DNA of 64,000 nt from WLWS01 sp965243105 (GCA_965243105.1 CBDEUC010000001.1:124001-188000); one strand, 5' to 3'; shown: positions 1 through 8,886, counted from the stretch's first letter. Notes: generated by a model not told the origin, from the sequence alone. Numbers and translations are program-made.

Positions 1-766
1 GCCCGGTCAGTGGATGCACCGCGAGTCCCGAAGGTTGAAAACTCTTCTTTTGTTTGAGGTTAAACTTGTCGGCCTTGCTACCGCCTACCTGGGCCTGGTA
101 AACACGCTTGATTTCCGCCATATCCAGTAGCAGGTATGGCTTATCCAGTAATGTTTGCTGCTGGATGTCAAAGGCAAATACGGCCCGCTTGTCCTTGCGT
201 CTCTTGTCGCCGAGCCTGGGTGTTTCCTTCAGGCCAATGAGTAACTGGCCGCGATTGCGATCTATCGCAAGCCCCTCGGTGTCATCGCTGGCCCTGAGAA
301 AGTTTTCAAGCTTTACCGTGGGCAGCCGGGTGTTGCCGGTATCCGGCAGGTAGAGGAGATCCCCGTCGCTCTTCAGCACCCATGCTTCCCTGCCAAGCAC
401 TACCAGCCCCTCGTAGTCTCCGCTATCGGCAAAGGGCACTTCATTGATTATGCGGTTTTCCAGCAGTGAATAGATGTAGAGGACACCGTGTTCATCCTGC
501 ACCATGCCCACGTGGGCACCATCAATGTAGCTCACCGCCGAGGCTTCCTCCAGCACCGCGGGGAGGGCGAGTTTTCTCACCGGTTCGCCAAGCTGGTAAG
601 GAAAATGGGGCCCAAGAGCGGACACGCCACTCTCCAGCGATGCCAGCCAGGTTTCGTTGGCAATGTGCCGACCTGTTTTCATACCGACAGAAAAAGTCAG
701 CAACAGCACCAGCGCGGTGGCAAACTGCGCCGCGGTTCTCGAGCCCGAAAGATTGATGACTGCCAT
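1..766 (-). CDS. SdiA-regulated/YjiK-like secreted beta-propeller protein (C-terminus cut off by window edge)
   Basis: Reading leftward from ATG at 766 gives about 255 residues before the window ends, so the 3' part is missing. Residues 12-30 form one hydrophobic segment, a signal anchor or signal peptide. The rest has the repeating strand pattern of the SdiA-regulated/YjiK family and of esterase-like phytase propellers, including YEGLVVLG, DDTEGLAIDRNRG and FQPSGLAVHP, where E-G-L and S-G-L sit at the blade turns. The likely location is the periplasm or outer face of the inner membrane. The substrate is unknown; members are often called extracytoplasmic calcium-binding or phytase-like proteins. 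It is transcribed away from the phosphatase gene that starts at 975. Family is fairly confident, function is not. Confidence 0.6.
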   Translation of the reverse strand, partial: MAVINLSGSRTAAQFATALVLLLTFSVGMKTGRHIANETWLASLESGVSALGPHFPYQLGEPVRKLALPAVLEEASAVSYIDGAHVGMVQDEHGVLYIYSLLENRIINEVPFADSGDYEGLVVLGREAWVLKSDGDLLYLPDTGNTRLPTVKLENFLRASDDTEGLAIDRNRGQLLIGLKETPRLGDKRRKDKRAVFAFDIQQQTLLDKPYLLLDMAEIKRVYQAQVGGSKADKFNLKQKKSFQPSGLAVHPLTG

Positions 767-974
767 GCGGGCAATTATAACCCTATTCGATTGCTCCTTA
801 CTTTTAAAAAAAACTGCGTATTTTTAATTGCTTAAATGCGCCATGTTGGCCCAGATCGGAACTAGTTCACGTAAATGGATATCTAAACAGCAGGGAGTCC
901 ATGCAGCACTTGCCGGTCCCATACCGCCTGGGCTAACCTCAAGTCTTCAACACAAGGAATAGCAGCCAATACCC

Positions 975-2813
975 ATGTTCCGATATTTTCTTAGCACCCT
1001 GTTCACCACTGCCGTTCTCAGCCTTTCTTCTCAGTCTTTTGCGGCACAGGACTGGTCATGGCAGACGACGGGTCGAGTCATCGCCATGTCCGATATACAT
1101 GGCGCCAATGAAGAATTCCTTGAACTCGTCAGGGGCCTGGGGCTGGTGGACGCTGAGGGCAAGTGGAGCGGTGGCAAGGATCACCTGGTGATAGTCGGTG
1201 ACATCCTTGACCGTGGCGCCGGCTCCCGGGATGTACTGGAGATGGTGATGCGACTCGAAGACGAGGCGCAACAGGCGGGTGGCCGCGTACACATGCTTCT
1301 GGGCAACCATGAGATCATGAATCTCATCGGTGACCTGCGTTACGTGGCCAGCGGTGAATTCGCGCGTTATGCTGAACTGGAAGATGGCGCAGTCCGAAAT
1401 GCCGCGCTGGAGGAATACAAACGTCTGCGGATCGGCGGCGCTCTTGATGAGGAAGAACTTGAAGCTGCCTTCAGCAAGGCGCACCCTCCCGGTTTCTTCG
1501 CCCACCAGGTACTGTTTTCCAGCAAGGGAAAAATAGGGCAGTGGCTATTGCAGCGCCCTGTCATCATCAGGGTTAATGATAGCGTGTTTGTTCATGGTGG
1601 CTTATCCCCGGCGGTGGCTGGTCAAAGCCTGCAACAAATTAACGAATCGCACAGCATGGCACTGCGCACATTTACCGAAAACCGCGATTACTTTATCAAT
1701 AAAAACATCCTTGAATATGGCACGAATTTTTACAAGCAGCCTGACAGGGTAAAGGGCATGCTGAAACTGTTAAAAAAGCAAAAGTCAATTGGCGCCGAGG
1801 ACGAACGTCGCGCATCGCAGTTTTACTCCGCCTACGAGTCCAGCATATTTGATGATGCCTCGCCCACCTGGTACCGCGGGAATGTTGGCTGCAGCGCGGC
1901 AATTGAGCGTGCACGTTTGCAGGCAGTACTGGCCAATCTAGGTGCGAAGCGACTGGTCATAGGGCATACACCGACTGCAACGCGAACTATTGAAAGCCGC
2001 TTTGACGAGCTGGTAGTCCGCGTAGACACGGGTATGCTTGGTTCCCATTATCGCGGTCGTCCATCTGCAGTTGTGATCGCTGACAATGGTATTGAAACCT
2101 TCTACCTTGAAAGTGATGAAAAACAGACCACGGTCACACCCCGGCGAGTCGGTCCGCGCGCTGGTGGATTGACTGACGAGCAGCTGGAGCAGGTTCTCGC
2201 CCGTGCGCCGGTGCAGGAAGTTAAAAGATACAAGCGAGGTGTGAAAAGGCTGCGGCTGGCCAATGGTGATAGCATGGTGGAAAGCCTTGCAGCAAAAGCA
2301 AGCGACAGGGAAGACAACGTGAACATTCTTCCTGAACTTGCCATGTACCGACTTGATCGCTACCTGGGCATGGACCTGGTGCCTGCCACGGTAGCCAGGG
2401 ATGTCGAAGGGGACCCTTCAAGCGTCACTATCGATCTTGAAAACCTGATAGACGAGGACCAGAGGTTATCCCGTGGACTTGGCGGTGCCTGGTGCCCGCT
2501 GGCAGACCAGTTCAACATGATGTACATACTTGATCTGCTGGCCTACAACAAGGGCAGGAAAAAAGATGCCATGCGCTATACGTCCGGAATGATGAACCTG
2601 ATCCTTACCGGTAATCACAACCTGATGGGCACGCCCGATGGTGCACCACGTTACCTGAAGTCAGTGAAGCTGGATATTCCCGGCGATGTCAGGGAAAAAT
2701 TACTCGCCCTTGATGAGAACAGTCTCAGGGAATTACTTGGTGATGTGCTTGACGAAAGAAGATTGAAGGCACTTTTGTCGCGACGTGACCGCGTGCTGCA
2801 ACAGGCAAAATGA
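975..2813 (+). CDS. Secreted Shewanella-like metallophosphatase with a FAM20/HipA-like C-terminal domain
   Basis: 612 residues with a signal peptide (1-24, cut near SFAA-QD), so periplasmic. Residues 33-375 are a calcineurin-like phosphoesterase with all metal motifs: D40-x-H42, G75-D-x-x-D79-R-G, G110-N-H-E113, VHGG near 209 and GHT near 330. This pattern fits Shewanella-like protein phosphatases. Residues about 415-612 are a second domain: LANG, then ELAMYRLDRYLGMDLVPATV, and an end LLSRRDRVL, resembling FAM20/HipA-like kinase folds. However the usual N-x-D-R loop reads YNKGR and no clear Mg-binding Asp follows, so this half may be a pseudokinase. A phosphatase fused to a kinase-like domain is unusual. 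The next genes are a PycTM membrane protein and a CotH-like kinase. The phosphatase call is firm; the C-terminal assignment is inference from pattern. Confidence 0.8.
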   Translation: MFRYFLSTLFTTAVLSLSSQSFAAQDWSWQTTGRVIAMSDIHGANEEFLELVRGLGLVDAEGKWSGGKDHLVIVGDILDRGAGSRDVLEMVMRLEDEAQQAGGRVHMLLGNHEIMNLIGDLRYVASGEFARYAELEDGAVRNAALEEYKRLRIGGALDEEELEAAFSKAHPPGFFAHQVLFSSKGKIGQWLLQRPVIIRVNDSVFVHGGLSPAVAGQSLQQINESHSMALRTFTENRDYFINKNILEYGTNFYKQPDRVKGMLKLLKKQKSIGAEDERRASQFYSAYESSIFDDASPTWYRGNVGCSAAIERARLQAVLANLGAKRLVIGHTPTATRTIESRFDELVVRVDTGMLGSHYRGRPSAVVIADNGIETFYLESDEKQTTVTPRRVGPRAGGLTDEQLEQVLARAPVQEVKRYKRGVKRLRLANGDSMVESLAAKASDREDNVNILPELAMYRLDRYLGMDLVPATVARDVEGDPSSVTIDLENLIDEDQRLSRGLGGAWCPLADQFNMMYILDLLAYNKGRKKDAMRYTSGMMNLILTGNHNLMGTPDGAPRYLKSVKLDIPGDVREKLLALDENSLRELLGDVLDERRLKALLSRRDRVLQQAK

Positions 2814-2830
2814 TTGGAAAATAAATTGCC

Positions 2831-3547
2831 CTAGTTACCCGCCATACCAATAAACATACCCAGGAAAAACACCACCGCCATCGCCAGGGTCATAAAGAAC
2901 ACGGTGTAGGAATACTTTAACAGGCGATATTTTCTCTCCAGTACCTTACCCATGAAGTAAAGGTTCCTTGTCATGTTGTCATACAGCAGGTTGCGGTTGG
3001 CGAGCAGCTCGTTCATGGTGTCCTGGAACTCGGCAGCGCTCATGTTGACGAAGTTTCCAAAGAAAAGGACCTCGGCCTCATTTCGAATGACCATTTCCTT
3101 GTTAATGAGAGTTGCAAGAATTCGCGGACGCGAGGCAAAGATGGCGTATCCCAGGGATACCATGCAGCCCATACAGAGAATGATGGCGGGAATCATCATC
3201 CACGAATTTGTGGCAATACGCGGAGAAACGAGCGCGATAACAAGTGAAATAATTATGCCATTGATGTTTATCAGGGTGTTGGCCTTGTTATCGGCAAGAC
3301 CAGTGAGTTCGATGTGGTTTTGAAAAGTGACGCGGAACATGGTTTCAATACCACGATTTGTTCCGCGGCTGTTCCCCTCAGCTTCTTTCCTTTTTTGCTT
3401 ATTCTTCCTTTTCTTCTTTTTTACCGTTTCCGAGGGTACTGTAGTGCCTTCAGGATCGACGAGCGGTGCCTCTGAAGGACCTGGCGCGGGCGTCGTCGCT
3501 GGGCTAACTGGTTGGCTTTCTTCCGGCTTGGCTATATCCTCACTCAT
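2831..3547 (-). CDS. PycTM-type (DUF5706) membrane protein, Pycsar effector family
   Basis: 238 residues from ATG at 3547; a TTG at 3589 extends the frame but would overlap the divergent gene at 3571. Residues 1-42 are Pro/Glu-rich and 43-55 are a Lys/Arg cluster, probably cytosolic. The conserved block starts at 68 (IETMFRVTFQNHIELTGLAD, then NKAN at 87-90), followed by TM helices at about 92-110, 115-137 and 211-234, with an intervening stretch VLFFGNF...LYDNMTRNLYFMGKVLERKY typical of DUF5706. In Pycsar immunity, PycTM binds a cyclic pyrimidine nucleotide (cCMP or cUMP) and damages the inner membrane. No nucleotide cyclase is found within the window, so a defence role is not shown. It lies between a phosphatase gene (17 bases from its stop, converging) and a divergent CotH-like gene 23 bases from its start. 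Confidence 0.75.
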   Translation of the reverse strand: MSEDIAKPEESQPVSPATTPAPGPSEAPLVDPEGTTVPSETVKKKKRKNKQKRKEAEGNSRGTNRGIETMFRVTFQNHIELTGLADNKANTLININGIIISLVIALVSPRIATNSWMMIPAIILCMGCMVSLGYAIFASRPRILATLINKEMVIRNEAEVLFFGNFVNMSAAEFQDTMNELLANRNLLYDNMTRNLYFMGKVLERKYRLLKYSYTVFFMTLAMAVVFFLGMFIGMAGN

Positions 3548-3570
3548 GGTCGAGCATCTTACACGATTAA

Positions 3571-4668
3571 ATGGCAATGAAGAAAACAATAAACAACAAG
3601 CACCTGTTCCGCGTGAGCCTGCTTAAAGGCATTATTCTCCTGCTCATTACCCTTACTGCAGGGGCTGAAGAACAACAGGGCGATCAGCTTATGTCCCAGC
3701 CCCTGTTCGAGGAGCACGCGCCACTCACAATGCGACTCGAGGCACCCTACAAGAAACTCCTGCGGACCCGGGGAGCAAAACGACCCTATTTTCCAGCTGC
3801 ACTGGTTTACACCGATGCGGCCGGTAAAGAGCACCGTCTTGAACTTGAAGTCAGGGTACGGGGTAATTACAGGGCCAAGAAAGATATCTGTCGTTTTCCT
3901 CCGCTGAAGTTGAATTTTAAAAAGAAGAGCACCGAGGGGACTGTTTTCGAAGGACAGGACAAGCTCAAACTGGTCACGCACTGCCAGGCTGGTTCCAGGC
4001 ATGAGCAATTCGTCAGGCTTGAATACATGGCATATCGTATGCAAAACCAGCTGACTCCGTACAGCCTGCGCCCAAGAATGGCTAATATTGAATATTTTGA
4101 ATCTGACAGGAATAAAGTGGAAGCGACAAAGGTCGGTTTTTTTATCGAGGACAAGGGCCTGATGGCTGAGAGGGTGAAGGCGGAATTAGTGGAGCAAGCG
4201 AAAATTGACAAGATGCTTTACCGACAGGACCAGCTTCATCTAGCAACTGTGTTTGAATACCTGATTGGCAATACCGACTACTCTGTCATTCTCGGTCCCA
4301 AGGGTGATAACTGTTGCCATAACATCATCCCTGTCAAATTAAGCGATGGGACCCTGGTACCGGTTCCCTACGATTTTGACGTCACGGGTTTTGTCAATCC
4401 TCCCTATGCTTCACCACCGGAGCACCTCGGTATTCGCTCCCTCAGGCAACGCCTGTACCGTGGCTATTGCCAGAATACTGCTGGCTTCAAGGAAAGTTTT
4501 GCAGTGTTCATGGAACAAAAGGATGCCATATACGGCCTGTTCAGTGGTATCGAAGGGATGCAGACCAAAACCGTCAAAAGCGCTACGCGTTACCTGGATG
4601 ATTTTTACGAATACATCAGTAATGACGATAAAATCGTCAGCCAGTTTATTGAGAAGTGTCGTAAATAA
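3571..4668 (+). CDS. Secreted CotH-like protein kinase-fold protein
   Basis: 365 residues; the start is ATG at 3571 or ATG at 3577. Signal peptide about 1-31 (hydrophobic LLKGIILLLITLTA). The RGN signature of CotH-type kinases is at 97-99 (VRVRGNYRAKK), then PPLKLNFKK and DKLKLVTHC with a candidate nucleotide-binding Lys. The catalytic-like region is EYLIGNTDYS (N234, D236), H250-N251 and VPYDFDVTGF (D268, D270), the order seen in CotH/HipA/FAM20 folds. Unlike the domain at the end of the phosphatase gene at 975, these residues look intact. CotH proteins phosphorylate secreted proteins in spore-formers; the bacterial periplasmic relatives are uncharacterised. A hairpin terminator follows the stop directly. 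Confidence 0.6.
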   Translation: MAMKKTINNKHLFRVSLLKGIILLLITLTAGAEEQQGDQLMSQPLFEEHAPLTMRLEAPYKKLLRTRGAKRPYFPAALVYTDAAGKEHRLELEVRVRGNYRAKKDICRFPPLKLNFKKKSTEGTVFEGQDKLKLVTHCQAGSRHEQFVRLEYMAYRMQNQLTPYSLRPRMANIEYFESDRNKVEATKVGFFIEDKGLMAERVKAELVEQAKIDKMLYRQDQLHLATVFEYLIGNTDYSVILGPKGDNCCHNIIPVKLSDGTLVPVPYDFDVTGFVNPPYASPPEHLGIRSLRQRLYRGYCQNTAGFKESFAVFMEQKDAIYGLFSGIEGMQTKTVKSATRYLDDFYEYISNDDKIVSQFIEKCRK

Positions 4669-4670
4669 AA

Positions 4671-4692
4671 AAAGGGCACCGAGGTGCCCTTT
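4671..4692. terminator. Bidirectional intrinsic terminator
   Basis: Perfect inverted repeat AAAGGGCACC-GA-GGTGCCCTTT, preceded by an A-run and ending in a T-run. It sits 3 bases after the stop of the rightward CotH-like gene and 25 bases past the stop of the leftward TonB receptor gene, so it can serve both. Confidence 0.85.
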
Positions 4693-4716
4693 AAGCCTTA
4701 AAGTAATAGAGGAGTT

Positions 4717-7197
4717 TTAGAAGCTCACCCTGGCTCCGACGAAGCCCGCAATGGGTGCGCCGGGTCCGACAAATGTTGGGTCTTCAAAGTCTTCAAACAG
4801 CGGTACTTCAACTTCTGAAGGCTCTTCGCCCAGTAGCCCGAAGTTTTCGTAATCGTTATCAAACAGGTTGTCGATTCGTGCGAAAAACTCGATGTTTTCG
4901 TTGAAGCGATAGCGCCCTCTCAGGTTTACCACCGCGTATCCATCCAGTTCGTCTAGCTGGTTGGATTCATCACCGCGCAGGACCTGGTCAGAATTGTAGC
5001 GAACATCAAAGCCAACGCTCAGCTTCTCAGAAATGTGAAAATCTGCACCAAGCTTGAGAGAGTGTTCTGGTAAACCGGGAATTCGATCGCCCTTGCTGAC
5101 ATCGATTTCGCCTTCATCATCATCCGCAAAAGGGTGGTTGGGGCTCAGCACTTCGAATTCATCCTCAAATGTAGCTTCCAGGTAGCTGTAGGCCAGGAAC
5201 CAGTCCAGCTTGCCAACGCTGCCATTGAAAGATGATTCAAAACCCAGGCGTCGGGTCTTGTCGACGTTGGCAAACAGTCCGGTTGCACGGCCGGTTGTCT
5301 GGAACAGGATGTCATCGTTGTTTTCAGAATGGAAAAAGCCGACGTGGTAGTTCACGTTGTTATAGGTCCCACGAACGCCCACTTCAAAACTCTTGGTGAC
5401 CACCTGCTCCAGCGGTGGATCTGCGAGGAAGGCGTTGGGCAGACGACACTCAAACTCGATATCATCGGGGTCTTCACCATCGGCGATGGCAAAAGCCCTG
5501 GCAACGTTGAAAACCCGGTCATTACAGGCCAGTTCAATCGGTGTCGGTGCCCGGGATGACTCGTTATAGCCGCCATACAGGCTCATGTTTTCATTGGGCT
5601 GGTACGTCAGGCCAACAGCGGGGTTGAAACGGAAGTAATCGTGTTCGCCATTCAGCTCAGGCCTTTCGCCGCTCTGGTCTGCCAGCTCAATCATGGTGTT
5701 GTTGAGACGCCCGGAAAAAGTCAGGCTCAATTCTTCCGTAATATCAAAGGTGTCACTGAAGTAGAAGCTAAAAGTCTCTGTCGTGGTCTTGATCTGAGTT
5801 TCCGCTTCTTCGACAAAGGTACCGGTACCAAGACCCACGGTGCTGCGTGTAATTGGATCCAGGTCAGCCAGTTCCAGTACAGAATTAAAACTGGACTTAC
5901 CTTCAAACCAGGCGACACCAACAATCAGCTGGTTCCTGTCTGAGAACAAGTCCTGCAGGGAAAGCTGGATATCGGTGCCGTAGCTTTTCTGGGTACGATC
6001 ACTGATGTTGTTGATGGCTTCGTCAGACAGGACGCCTGTGCCTTCAAGCTCATCTGTGAGGTCTTCCACATTGAACTCTTCGTCTTCGCCCATGGCGATG
6101 GCCGTCATGTTGAGAAAATCTTCCAGGGCGTCGGCGTCGGCGAACTGGTTTTCGCAGACATCATCATCATCGAGACCAAGCTCCTCGAGATCGTCTTCCT
6201 CGATACCTTCGATCAGCGTGTCAACACCACCCAGCTCACAAATAGCGAACTCGGTGCCGTCACCGTTAAATGAGTTGGTCTTGTTGCGACGATAAAAACC
6301 ATTGGCGTTTAACTGGATGTTGTCCGAAAAAGCATGGGACAGGTCCATGCTGAACATGTGCAGGTTATTCTCTGTGCGATCAGGCGCAGTAAAGATAGCT
6401 TCACGATCCACGTCCAGCAGTTCGACCGGAATCGCGCCGTTGCCAATAAGCTCACTGTCACCGTGCTGGTAGTTCAGGTTCAGGCTGGTCAATTCACTGC
6501 GCCAGCCAAGGCTACCGTAAAAGTTGATGGCATCAGAGGGTGATTCATCACGCCAGCCGTCTTCATCGAAGTAACTGACGTTGCCATAGTAACCCCAGTT
6601 ACCGTTGTTACCACCGGTTTCCGCACTCACCAGGATGCGCTCAAAGGAACCACCGGTGGCGGTTATGTGTGTGCCCTCGCTGTTGAATCCGTTTTTCATG
6701 GTCACAGCCATGGCGCCACCGAGGGTGTTGAGACCATAAAGCGGATTCGCACCACCGACCACGTTGATGCTGTGAATGGCAGATTCGGGAAGCAGGTCCC
6801 AGTTAACTGAGTCGCCAAGCGGCTCATTAATACGTACACCGTTTTGATAAACCGAGATACCCTGCGCCAGGCCGAGCAGGGGGGAGGCAGAATAACCGCG
6901 AAACTGCACGTCCTGCTGCAATGGATTATTGGCGGCGCTGTTTATGGTGACGCTGGCAACATGGCGGTCGAGGTAGTCGGTAATGTCCTGGGACTGTGCC
7001 CGGTCCATGTCGTCCGCATCGAATCCTTGAATGTTGTAAGGGATCTTGCCCTTCTCAATGGATGCGCCCTGGTTTGGCGTAATGCCGGTCACCGTGATTT
7101 CTTCCATGCTGCTGGAGTCCTGGGCCTGCGCCTGCACAGGCAGTGCGCTGGCGATGACCAGCCCGATGGCCAGTTTTACGTGATCATTAAAATTCAT
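4717..7197 (-). CDS. TonB-dependent outer-membrane receptor
   Basis: 826 residues with a signal peptide ending VQAQAQ-DSS near 26 and a TonB box (EEITVTG) near residue 32. The plug domain runs to about 170 (VQFRGYSASP, GVRINEP, NVVGGANPLYGLNTLGG) and the remainder is a 22-strand barrel with a classic aromatic C-terminus (GARVSF). An acidic loop around residues 330-390 is rich in Asp/Glu. It imports a scarce ligand using TonB energy; the substrate cannot be told from sequence and no cognate periplasmic or ABC genes are beside it. It is a single-gene unit closed by the hairpin at 4671-4692. Confidence 0.9.
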   Translation of the reverse strand: MNFNDHVKLAIGLVIASALPVQAQAQDSSSMEEITVTGITPNQGASIEKGKIPYNIQGFDADDMDRAQSQDITDYLDRHVASVTINSAANNPLQQDVQFRGYSASPLLGLAQGISVYQNGVRINEPLGDSVNWDLLPESAIHSINVVGGANPLYGLNTLGGAMAVTMKNGFNSEGTHITATGGSFERILVSAETGGNNGNWGYYGNVSYFDEDGWRDESPSDAINFYGSLGWRSELTSLNLNYQHGDSELIGNGAIPVELLDVDREAIFTAPDRTENNLHMFSMDLSHAFSDNIQLNANGFYRRNKTNSFNGDGTEFAICELGGVDTLIEGIEEDDLEELGLDDDDVCENQFADADALEDFLNMTAIAMGEDEEFNVEDLTDELEGTGVLSDEAINNISDRTQKSYGTDIQLSLQDLFSDRNQLIVGVAWFEGKSSFNSVLELADLDPITRSTVGLGTGTFVEEAETQIKTTTETFSFYFSDTFDITEELSLTFSGRLNNTMIELADQSGERPELNGEHDYFRFNPAVGLTYQPNENMSLYGGYNESSRAPTPIELACNDRVFNVARAFAIADGEDPDDIEFECRLPNAFLADPPLEQVVTKSFEVGVRGTYNNVNYHVGFFHSENNDDILFQTTGRATGLFANVDKTRRLGFESSFNGSVGKLDWFLAYSYLEATFEDEFEVLSPNHPFADDDEGEIDVSKGDRIPGLPEHSLKLGADFHISEKLSVGFDVRYNSDQVLRGDESNQLDELDGYAVVNLRGRYRFNENIEFFARIDNLFDNDYENFGLLGEEPSEVEVPLFEDFEDPTFVGPGAPIAGFVGARVSF

Positions 7198-7229
7198 CAG
7201 ATTTTCCCGTTAGGTTTTTATGAACAAAA

Positions 7230-7258
7230 TTTCGAGTGGGCCCTCATCCCGCTCGAAA
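7230..7258 (-). promoter_or_regulatory. Hairpin in the 5' leader of the TonB receptor gene
   Basis: Arms TTTCGAGTGGG and CCCGCTCGAAA pair over 11 positions (one T-G wobble) around a 7-base loop, 33 bases upstream of the receptor start. On the transcript strand it is followed by a short T-run, so it could act as an attenuator or an RNA-level control element. This rests on sequence alone. Confidence 0.35.
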
Positions 7259-7322
7259 AAACAGCGCAGGAATATAACTTATTGAACTAGCTACAGAAAA
7301 TGGATAAAAGGAAAATAAGTAC

Positions 7323-7335
7323 GGGAAAATTTCCC
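7323..7335. promoter_or_regulatory. Perfect 13-bp palindrome, possible operator
   Basis: GGGAAA-A-TTTCCC lies about 125 bases upstream of the TonB receptor start in an otherwise gene-free stretch (7198-7408). It is the size of a homodimer repressor half-site pair, but no matching regulator is identified. Nothing else with a clear signature was seen in this gap. Confidence 0.25.
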
Positions 7336-7408
7336 ATACACTTGGCAGGGTTATTCGTGGTGAAGCGCGAAATGTACCGGGCTCATGCCGGCACGGGGCA
7401 GGGCAATT

Positions 7409-8122
7409 CTACAGGCAATCCTCCAGCAGGTCCCTCTCTTCATCCGATATCTCTTTGTTTTGTAAACGATTTTTGACCATATCCTGGTCAATGTGACCTG
7501 CGCTTACCAGGGCAACTTTCTCCTCGGGCTCAAGGTATTCTCCAAAAAACATGTTGCTGGGATGTTCAAAGCCCATTTCGATGATGACATCAATTTCGCC
7601 GGACATGTGCCGAAACTTACCGATGTCCTTTGCCAGGCGCGCTTTTGCGAATTCCTCGCCCACAACCCCGGCAGTGTAGATGGAATGCACCTCCATCCGG
7701 TAACTGAAGACATGGGCAGCATCATCATTCTTGGCCAGGTAGGCCTCGATGTTGGCAAGACGGGTATCAAGTATCTCCCGCAAGGAGTCGAGGATTTCCT
7801 GGTCCTCCAGGCGTTCCGAGTAAATGTCCAGCACGTTATCAATGGGCAGCTGGTCGTAGGTGTCGGTACTGAACAGCTCGTTGCAGCGGTAGGAGAGCAG
7901 CTTGTAATCACGAAATCCAAGGGTGGAATAGATATCGGACAGATCGCGAATGTACTTGTTAAAACCCAGTGCGCACACCAGCTGGCTGTGATTCAGTTCC
8001 AGCTGTTCGGCTACCTTGTTTATGCGAATAATAAAATCATCGTCTTCATTGGCCTCGATCTTGTAAAAGAACTTTACCAGGTCGGCATCTGATGCGGTAA
8101 GAACTTCTGTAAATGAAGGCAT
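7409..8122 (-). CDS. Unknown-family protein, paralogue of the neighbour at 8127
   Basis: 237 residues, soluble, acidic, no signal peptide or TM helix. It aligns along its whole length with the product of the next gene upstream. Shared marks are an N-terminal E/D-L-L/V-x-F-F motif, QLVCALGFN near residue 50, GF near 70, a charged helical middle, MFF/IFF before E-Y/S-x-L-x-P-E-E-K, and a C-terminal VxxRLQxxxISxxER helix. I do not recognise the family. The gene is 4 bases downstream of its paralogue, so the pair is translationally coupled and arose by tandem duplication. It is the last gene of a leftward unit that also includes the Sel1-SPOR gene and possibly mtdA. Confidence 0.7.
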   Translation of the reverse strand: MPSFTEVLTASDADLVKFFYKIEANEDDDFIIRINKVAEQLELNHSQLVCALGFNKYIRDLSDIYSTLGFRDYKLLSYRCNELFSTDTYDQLPIDNVLDIYSERLEDQEILDSLREILDTRLANIEAYLAKNDDAAHVFSYRMEVHSIYTAGVVGEEFAKARLAKDIGKFRHMSGEIDVIIEMGFEHPSNMFFGEYLEPEEKVALVSAGHIDQDMVKNRLQNKEISDEERDLLEDCL

Positions 8123-8126
8123 TGAA

Positions 8127-8870
8127 TTAAGTTTCCTGGTCGAGTTTACGACTTTGTTTTACATGTTCCAGTAAGACTTTTCGTTCATCCACTGATATAG
8201 ATTCATCCTGCAGGCGGGATTCTACCAGTTCCATCGGTATCAATCCTTTTTTCAGTAGCTTTCTTTTTTCTTCGGGCAGGATACTGTCCCGGAAAAAAAT
8301 ATCGCCGGTTGGGATCATCTTGCTCTCGATAATGATAGCCACTTCATTAAGCAGGGCGCGAAAGCCACTATCCTTGTTATCCAGCCGTTCTTCGACAAAT
8401 TCCAGGGTCGCGATGTGATCAAGGTAAATGGCACGCATCTCGGATTTGTATTTCTCGATGATGATCGAATTAACAGTGGCCTCGATTTTCTGCTCAACCT
8501 TTGCCAGGCGTGCTTTCAAAAGGTAAGGCATGATCTGCAATAGTTCAGGTACAGCCTTGACGCGTTCGTAAATGGAGATGACGTTATCAAAGGGAACACG
8601 CTTGTAGATATCGCTGGTAAACACTGCGTTGCGCTCGCGGACCAGGTCATCAAAATTCACGAATCCGATCAGCGGGAAAATTTCAGCAAGCTCCGTGGCG
8701 TTGGGGTTGAAACCCAGGGCACAAACCAACTGCTCGGCCCTAAGCCTGAATTTCTTTGCGACAGCGACCAGTTTTTCATTAGGGTCGAGGGAATCGTCGT
8801 CTTTTATCCTGTGGAAAAACTGTAGTAGTTCTTCCTCACTGGCACACAGGATGTCGTTGAATTCGGCCAT
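8127..8870 (-). CDS. Unknown-family protein, paralogue of the neighbour at 7409
   Basis: 247 residues, soluble, mostly helical and charged. It carries the same anchors as the downstream paralogue: EELLQFFHRIK near 15, QLVCALGFN near 48, GDIFF about 197, LPEEKRKLL and VESRLQDESISVDER near the C-terminus. The protein ends in a Lys/Arg-rich tail. No catalytic motif is evident, so a structural, adaptor or signalling role is possible but unproven. It starts 16 bases after the stop of the Sel1-SPOR gene. Divergence between the two copies is large, which argues for separate roles rather than a recent duplication. Confidence 0.7.
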   Translation of the reverse strand: MAEFNDILCASEEELLQFFHRIKDDDSLDPNEKLVAVAKKFRLRAEQLVCALGFNPNATELAEIFPLIGFVNFDDLVRERNAVFTSDIYKRVPFDNVISIYERVKAVPELLQIMPYLLKARLAKVEQKIEATVNSIIIEKYKSEMRAIYLDHIATLEFVEERLDNKDSGFRALLNEVAIIIESKMIPTGDIFFRDSILPEEKRKLLKKGLIPMELVESRLQDESISVDERKVLLEHVKQSRKLDQET

Positions 8871-8886
8871 CGTAAGTGGGCTTAGC

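Noticed and set aside
2831..3547. Calling a full Pycsar defence system
   Set aside because: Only the effector-like protein is present. Without a cyclase this claim is unsupported.
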